A stretch of 11,392 nt of DNA from Ferruginibacter sp. (GTDB lineage: Bacteria > Bacteroidota > Bacteroidia > Chitinophagales > Chitinophagaceae): positions 1-11,392 of the forward strand of contig JANXTN010000376.1 in assembly GCA_025352435.1 (NCBI GenBank), read 5' to 3'. This document shows, piece by piece, positions 8,701 through 11,392 of the stretch (the first letter of the stretch is position 1; every line of letters begins with the position of its first letter). The translations under genes and the position numbers were made by a program. A model generated the notes under the pieces. That model saw only the letters and a program-made list of their open reading frames with translations. It was not told the origin of the DNA and did not search any database.

Positions 8701-10820
8701 CTGTGTATTATTGGAGGACAGCGGTAGTGCCTGCAACAGGAACAACGATCTGGAACAATGCTTCATTTATTTATTTAGCAGGTGGTACACCAGGTTTTAA
8801 TCAGTCGCATTATTTTCAAAAACAAAAAAGTGGATATAATTCCAATATCTTTTTAAGTAGTAGTAGAGATTTAAAATTTACAACTGTTAATACTTCATTG
8901 AATGTTGCAACTGGAAACTTTCCTCCTAATGATTATCCTCAAACCAACGTTAATTTAGGCGCTTTTAATATCAGTAGTTGGGGAACAAGATTTAATACTT
9001 TCCAGTTTACTGTTCTAAACGGAATTACAGGATCTGTAATTAAAAATGCCCCGGGAGGATTATACGGGAGTAATGCACCGAGTGTGAGTAACCCAAGATT
9101 AAACCAATTTGAGTTCTTTTTTGGTGACGTGACTAACCGAAATAAAATTGTAGATTTTTTAAACCTTATGCCCAATGATGCAGTGATTATAATGTATCCG
9201 TTATTAAATAACAATTCTATAAATTCTTACATAAACGATTGGCAAACTGATCCAACTTCCACTCCATCACCCAATCTATACAACAAATTAAAAGGTTATG
9301 GTTTTACAATGCTCGATTCTTTTTATAGAAACAGGGCAATGATTTTTAAATTTAGTAAAGATGGATCTACACCATCTTTTCAAAAAGTAGGAAATACAAA
9401 AGAAGAAATTATAAGTGCTGAAATCCCAATTACCCTGTCGAATGTGAATGGAGTAGTAACCTCACCTGTTTTTGGCCCTGCTAAAGCATGGGATCAATTT
9501 CACTGGAGGGGTAATTCAATAGATTCTCCTAATAGAGATTCTATAAGTTTTGAAATAATTGGAATAACGCCAACAGGAACAGAATCTTTATTGTACTCAA
9601 TAGATTCAACCCAAAAGGATTTTAATATTTCCGGAATAAACGCTGTGAATTACCCTTACATTAAGGTAAGGTTTATTACAGTCGATAGTTTAAAGGGAAC
9701 TCCATATCAGTTAAGATATATCAGAATAAACTATACCCCGGTGCCAGAAGGCGCAGTAGCCCCCAATATTAAATTTACTATGAAAGATACTGTAGAAGCG
9801 GGTGAACCCATTGCTTTTTGTGTTGCGTTTAAAAATATAAGTAACATTAAGTTTGACAGCTTAATGAAAATTAATCTAAGAATAAAAACAGCAAATAATT
9901 TCGACAGCGTTATCAATATTCCCCCAGGGAAAATTTTATTGGCAGGAGATACATTAGTGGCATCTTATTCGATACCGTCGGAAAAGTATCCGGGGAAAAA
10001 TACTCTGTTTATAGAATTTAACCCTATTAATTATCAACCTGAGCAGTACCATTTTAATAATTTCCTTTACAAGGATTTCTTTGTAAAGTCAGATGTGTTT
10101 AATCCTTTATTAGATGTTACGTTCGATGGTGTTCATATTTTGAGTAGAGATATAGTTGCTTCCAAACCCAATATATTAATTAAGCTAAAAGATGAGAGCA
10201 GATTTTTTGCTTTAAAAGACACATCGTTAATTAAAGTTCAGTTACGTTATCCGGATCAAACATTAAGAACTTTTAATTTTGGAGATACACTCCGTTTTAT
10301 TCCTGCAAATTTGAGTACCGGAGAAAATGCGGCTAACATTGAGTTTAAGCCGTTTTTGCTTAAAGATGGCGAGTATGAGTTGATTGTATCCGGAAAAGAT
10401 ATGTCTGGCAATGTTGCAGGTGCCTTAAGTTATAGAACAGTATTTACCGTCATTAATAAATCAATGATCAGTGAATTACTTAACTATCCCAATCCATTCA
10501 CAACTTCTACAGCATTTGTTTTTACGCTTACCGGCAGCCAGATTCCTCAGAATATGCGCATACAGATTCTGACAATAACTGGCAAAGTTGTAAAGGAAAT
10601 TACAAAAGAAGAACTGGGGGCGATTCACATTGGAAGAAACATTACAGATTATAAATGGGATGGCACTGATATGTATGGACAAAAATTAGCTAACGGGGTT
10701 TACATTTATAGAGTGATTACAAACCTCAATGGAAAATCATTTGAAAAATACAAAGTAGAAGGCGACGATACAAACAAGTATTTTAATAAAGGATACGGTA
10801 AGATGTATCTGATGCGATAA
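5769..10820 (+). CDS. porU2: Giant C25 (gingipain-family) cysteine peptidase, PorU/PorU2-like T9SS sortase
   Basis: This probably acts on the cell surface, cleaving T9SS cargo at the C-terminal sorting domain and attaching it to lipopolysaccharide, as PorU does. The 1683-residue product has a signal peptide (MIKNFLLPFLLLFALVSQAQ), a beta-rich N-terminal region (20-400), and a C25 peptidase domain (about 405-790) with the dyad His646 in GYFGHSS and Cys676 in FNVSGCIAGDFF. The 30-residue spacing resembles that of gingipain and PorU. Next come a CARDB-like domain (about 797-905), a region resembling the ILEI/FAM3 fold (about 1075-1195, tentative), beta-sandwich sequence, a second CARDB-like segment (about 1331-1425), and a T9SS/FlgD-like C-terminal domain (1572-1683: NYPNPF, WDGTDMYGQKLANGVYIYRV). 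Canonical PorU is about 1100-1300 residues, so the insert is the oddity. The gene is probably cotranscribed with the porV-like gene (21-bp gap) and ends at a strong terminator. Family certain; the sortase role is inferred from the partner and the catalytic dyad. A secreted C25 protease is the alternative. Confidence 0.85.
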   Translation: MIKNFLLPFLLLFALVSQAQFNNSWIDYNKTYYKFKLATDNITRIPQSTIAAAGLATVNADNFQLWKNGQQVRIFTSITGTVLGSADFIEFWGEMNDGKADAPLYKEPQFQLADRYSLETDTATYFLTVNTTGVNLRYVSTTNASPSAATPDAYFMRSIDLFYKANLNRGYALDLGEYVYSAAYDNGEGFTTNDNNVNSPFMETFSGLNVYAAGPANSLSVRAKVFSNTDNIQRTINLKVFGNTISSVLTSNTTQAVFNATNQPLSYLQNTSSATVSVSNSNLSNPAITDRFVVATVGITYPSTFNFNNTKSFSFELASSATGNNIVIDNFNFGTAAPVLYDVNNGKRYVGDITSTAGKVKFVLPASTDAVRKFILNNIESPNIASVNSITTKSFIDYNTATTRGDYIIISNPVLYNDGSGVNNVEQYRAYRATANGGGFNAKTFDINELTDQFGFGIKSHPDAIRNFIRFMDVQYPVKPKFIFIIGRGVTYQGKRPQESNPIAAQLDLVGTFGWPASDNLLVAQPGTTVPITPVGRLGAITGTEVGIYFQKVSQYEQAQRTQSPTIAEKGWMKNFIHIVGGKTEGESLLLGSYMDQNKVIAEDTLYGAKVETFRKTSVATIQQASSERITQLFDEGIGFLGYFGHSSATTFEFNISNPENYNNTGKYPFFNVSGCIAGDFFSYDPKRLTTLATLSEKYTFANQRGSIGFLADTHFGVPFALNNYNNRFYRNFSQLMYGSTVGQQLKDVNAFLGGNNPAVDYLTRIHLEEINLNGDPAVKINAFPKADYVIEDQSVVISPNIITVADPSFNVKVNMRNIGKAVGDSIRVSIKRLLPNTTVPLTIKDTLIPGIRYADSLNLNVPINPSTDNGLNKIIVELDWTNKVNEIYETNNKITKDVFIFENTLSPVFPYNFSIVNNQNITFSASTANPLIGQSNYAMELDTTELFNSPFKKTYNVNSVGGVIQFTPNNLTFTDSTVYYWRTAVVPATGTTIWNNASFIYLAGGTPGFNQSHYFQKQKSGYNSNIFLSSSRDLKFTTVNTSLNVATGNFPPNDYPQTNVNLGAFNISSWGTRFNTFQFTVLNGITGSVIKNAPGGLYGSNAPSVSNPRLNQFEFFFGDVTNRNKIVDFLNLMPNDAVIIMYPLLNNNSINSYINDWQTDPTSTPSPNLYNKLKGYGFTMLDSFYRNRAMIFKFSKDGSTPSFQKVGNTKEEIISAEIPITLSNVNGVVTSPVFGPAKAWDQFHWRGNSIDSPNRDSISFEIIGITPTGTESLLYSIDSTQKDFNISGINAVNYPYIKVRFITVDSLKGTPYQLRYIRINYTPVPEGAVAPNIKFTMKDTVEAGEPIAFCVAFKNISNIKFDSLMKINLRIKTANNFDSVINIPPGKILLAGDTLVASYSIPSEKYPGKNTLFIEFNPINYQPEQYHFNNFLYKDFFVKSDVFNPLLDVTFDGVHILSRDIVASKPNILIKLKDESRFFALKDTSLIKVQLRYPDQTLRTFNFGDTLRFIPANLSTGENAANIEFKPFLLKDGEYELIVSGKDMSGNVAGALSYRTVFTVINKSMISELLNYPNPFTTSTAFVFTLTGSQIPQNMRIQILTITGKVVKEITKEELGAIHIGRNITDYKWDGTDMYGQKLANGVYIYRVITNLNGKSFEKYKVEGDDTNKYFNKGYGKMYLMR

Positions 10821-10840
10821 TCTTTGATTTACAATAATGA

Positions 10841-10866
10841 AGCCCTGCCTTTGCGGGGCTTTTTTT
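10841..10866 (+). terminator. Rho-independent terminator of the porV-like/porU-like operon
   Basis: AGCCCTGC (10841-10848) pairs with GCGGGGCT (10853-10860) as an 8-bp stem with one T-G wobble and a CTTT loop, followed by a run of six further T residues. It starts 20 bases after the stop codon of the C25 gene. It is by far the most GC-rich hairpin in the window's intergenic DNA and separates the operon from the Hsp70 gene. Confidence 0.9.
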
Positions 10867-10867
10867 A

Positions 10868-10875
10868 TACTTTTA
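10868..10875 (+). promoter_or_regulatory. Weak -7-like element (TACTTTTA) before the Hsp70 gene
   Basis: TACTTTTA matches seven of the positions of TAnnTTTG, with A in place of the last G. It ends 12 bases before the ATG at 10888, directly after the terminator. A promoter must exist here if the terminator is efficient, but this match alone is weak. Confidence 0.25.
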
Positions 10876-10887
10876 CAAAAAATAGAA

Positions 10888-11392
10888 ATGGCTAAAATTG
10901 GGATCAACATTGCGACCGGCAGTTTACAAAAAGAAGAGATTATTGTGGGCATAGATCTTGGCACAACAAACAGCCTTATTGCTATCATTCATCCTGAAAC
11001 AAACAAACCAACAGCTTTAAAGGAACATAACAGTACCTCTTTAGTTCCCTCTGTAGTATATTTTAATAATAGCGGAGATGCTGTGGTGGGCGAGGAAGCA
11101 AAACCATTTTTAATTTCGGATCCTGAAAGAACTATTTTTTCTGCAAAGAGATTGCTCGGAAAAAATTACGATGATATTAAAAACAATGCATCTTTTTTCT
11201 CTTACAAAATAATTGAAGATGATGTGAATAAACCAGTAAAAATAAAAGTTGACGAAAAGTTTTATTCACCTGTAGACTTATCAGGGCTTATTTTGAAAGA
11301 GCTTAAAGCCAGAGCAGAACACATTCTCAAGACGCCGGTAAACAAAGCTGTAATAACTGTACCTGCATATTTTAATGATGCTCAAAGGCAAG
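10888..11392 (+). CDS. hscA: Hsp70-family chaperone, probably HscA (Fe-S cluster assembly), 3'-truncated
   Basis: Hsp70 chaperones bind and release peptides in an ATP-dependent cycle; HscA works with HscB to release Fe-S clusters from the scaffold IscU. Only the first 168 codons lie in the window, about a quarter of a 600-620-residue protein. Seen are the phosphate-1 motif GIDLGTTNS (residues 22-30), SLVPSVVYF, SAKRLLGK, and AVITVPAYFNDAQRQ, the start of the second nucleotide-binding segment, at the edge. HscA rather than DnaK is suggested by the roughly 20-residue leader before GIDLGTTNS (DnaK has only 3-5) and by the divergent sequence after it (SLIAIIHPE rather than the DnaK-like SCVAVMDG). 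No isc gene is visible to confirm this. The ATG at 10888 is the natural start, following the terminator and giving the family's MAKI-type beginning. A generic Hsp70 or DnaK paralog is the alternative. Confidence 0.85.
   Translation, partial: MAKIGINIATGSLQKEEIIVGIDLGTTNSLIAIIHPETNKPTALKEHNSTSLVPSVVYFNNSGDAVVGEEAKPFLISDPERTIFSAKRLLGKNYDDIKNNASFFSYKIIEDDVNKPVKIKVDEKFYSPVDLSGLILKELKARAEHILKTPVNKAVITVPAYFNDAQRQ

Noticed and set aside
1..11392. Mobile element, CRISPR array, tRNA/rRNA genes or phage genes
   Set aside because: No transposase, integrase, spaced direct repeats or tRNA-like cloverleaf sequences were seen on either strand by eye; coding density and composition are even across the window.

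Overview
The window looks like chromosomal core sequence of a Bacteroidota bacterium, most likely from the Chitinophagaceae or wider Chitinophagia. The grounds are low GC content, TAnnTTTG-type -7 promoter elements in front of genes, a lack of obvious Shine-Dalgarno sequences, and type IX secretion system (T9SS) proteins: a PorV-family outer-membrane protein and a very large C25 (gingipain/PorU-like) protein with a T9SS-type C-terminal domain. The family-level placement is inference.

Layout, left to right: (1) the 3' three-quarters of mutS (2-1957, +), cut by the window edge; (2) a 183-bp spacer, then a cyanophycinase-family serine hydrolase (2141-3037, +) with its own promoter-like -7 element; (3) tyrS on the opposite strand (4350-3070), convergent with the cyanophycinase across a 32-bp gap; (4) a roughly 290-bp divergent promoter region (4351-4640); (5) a two-gene operon on + with a PorV/PorQ-family outer-membrane protein (4641-5747) followed 21 bp later by a 1683-residue C25 peptidase/PorU-like protein (5769-10820), closed by a clear intrinsic terminator (10841-10866); (6) the 5' part of an Hsp70-family chaperone, probably HscA of Fe-S cluster assembly (10888 to the right edge, +).

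The functional centre is the porV-like/porU-like pair. In Porphyromonas gingivalis and Flavobacterium, PorU is the cell-surface sortase that removes the C-terminal sorting domain of T9SS cargo, and PorV is the beta-barrel that delivers cargo to it; their genes are adjacent there too. Here the partner is far longer than canonical PorU because about 800 extra residues of beta-rich domains lie between the peptidase and the C-terminal domain, matching the 'PorU2/PorV2' paralog type better than the basic system. The other genes are housekeeping genes with no evident functional link to this pair. I saw no mobile elements, CRISPR arrays, rRNA or tRNA genes.
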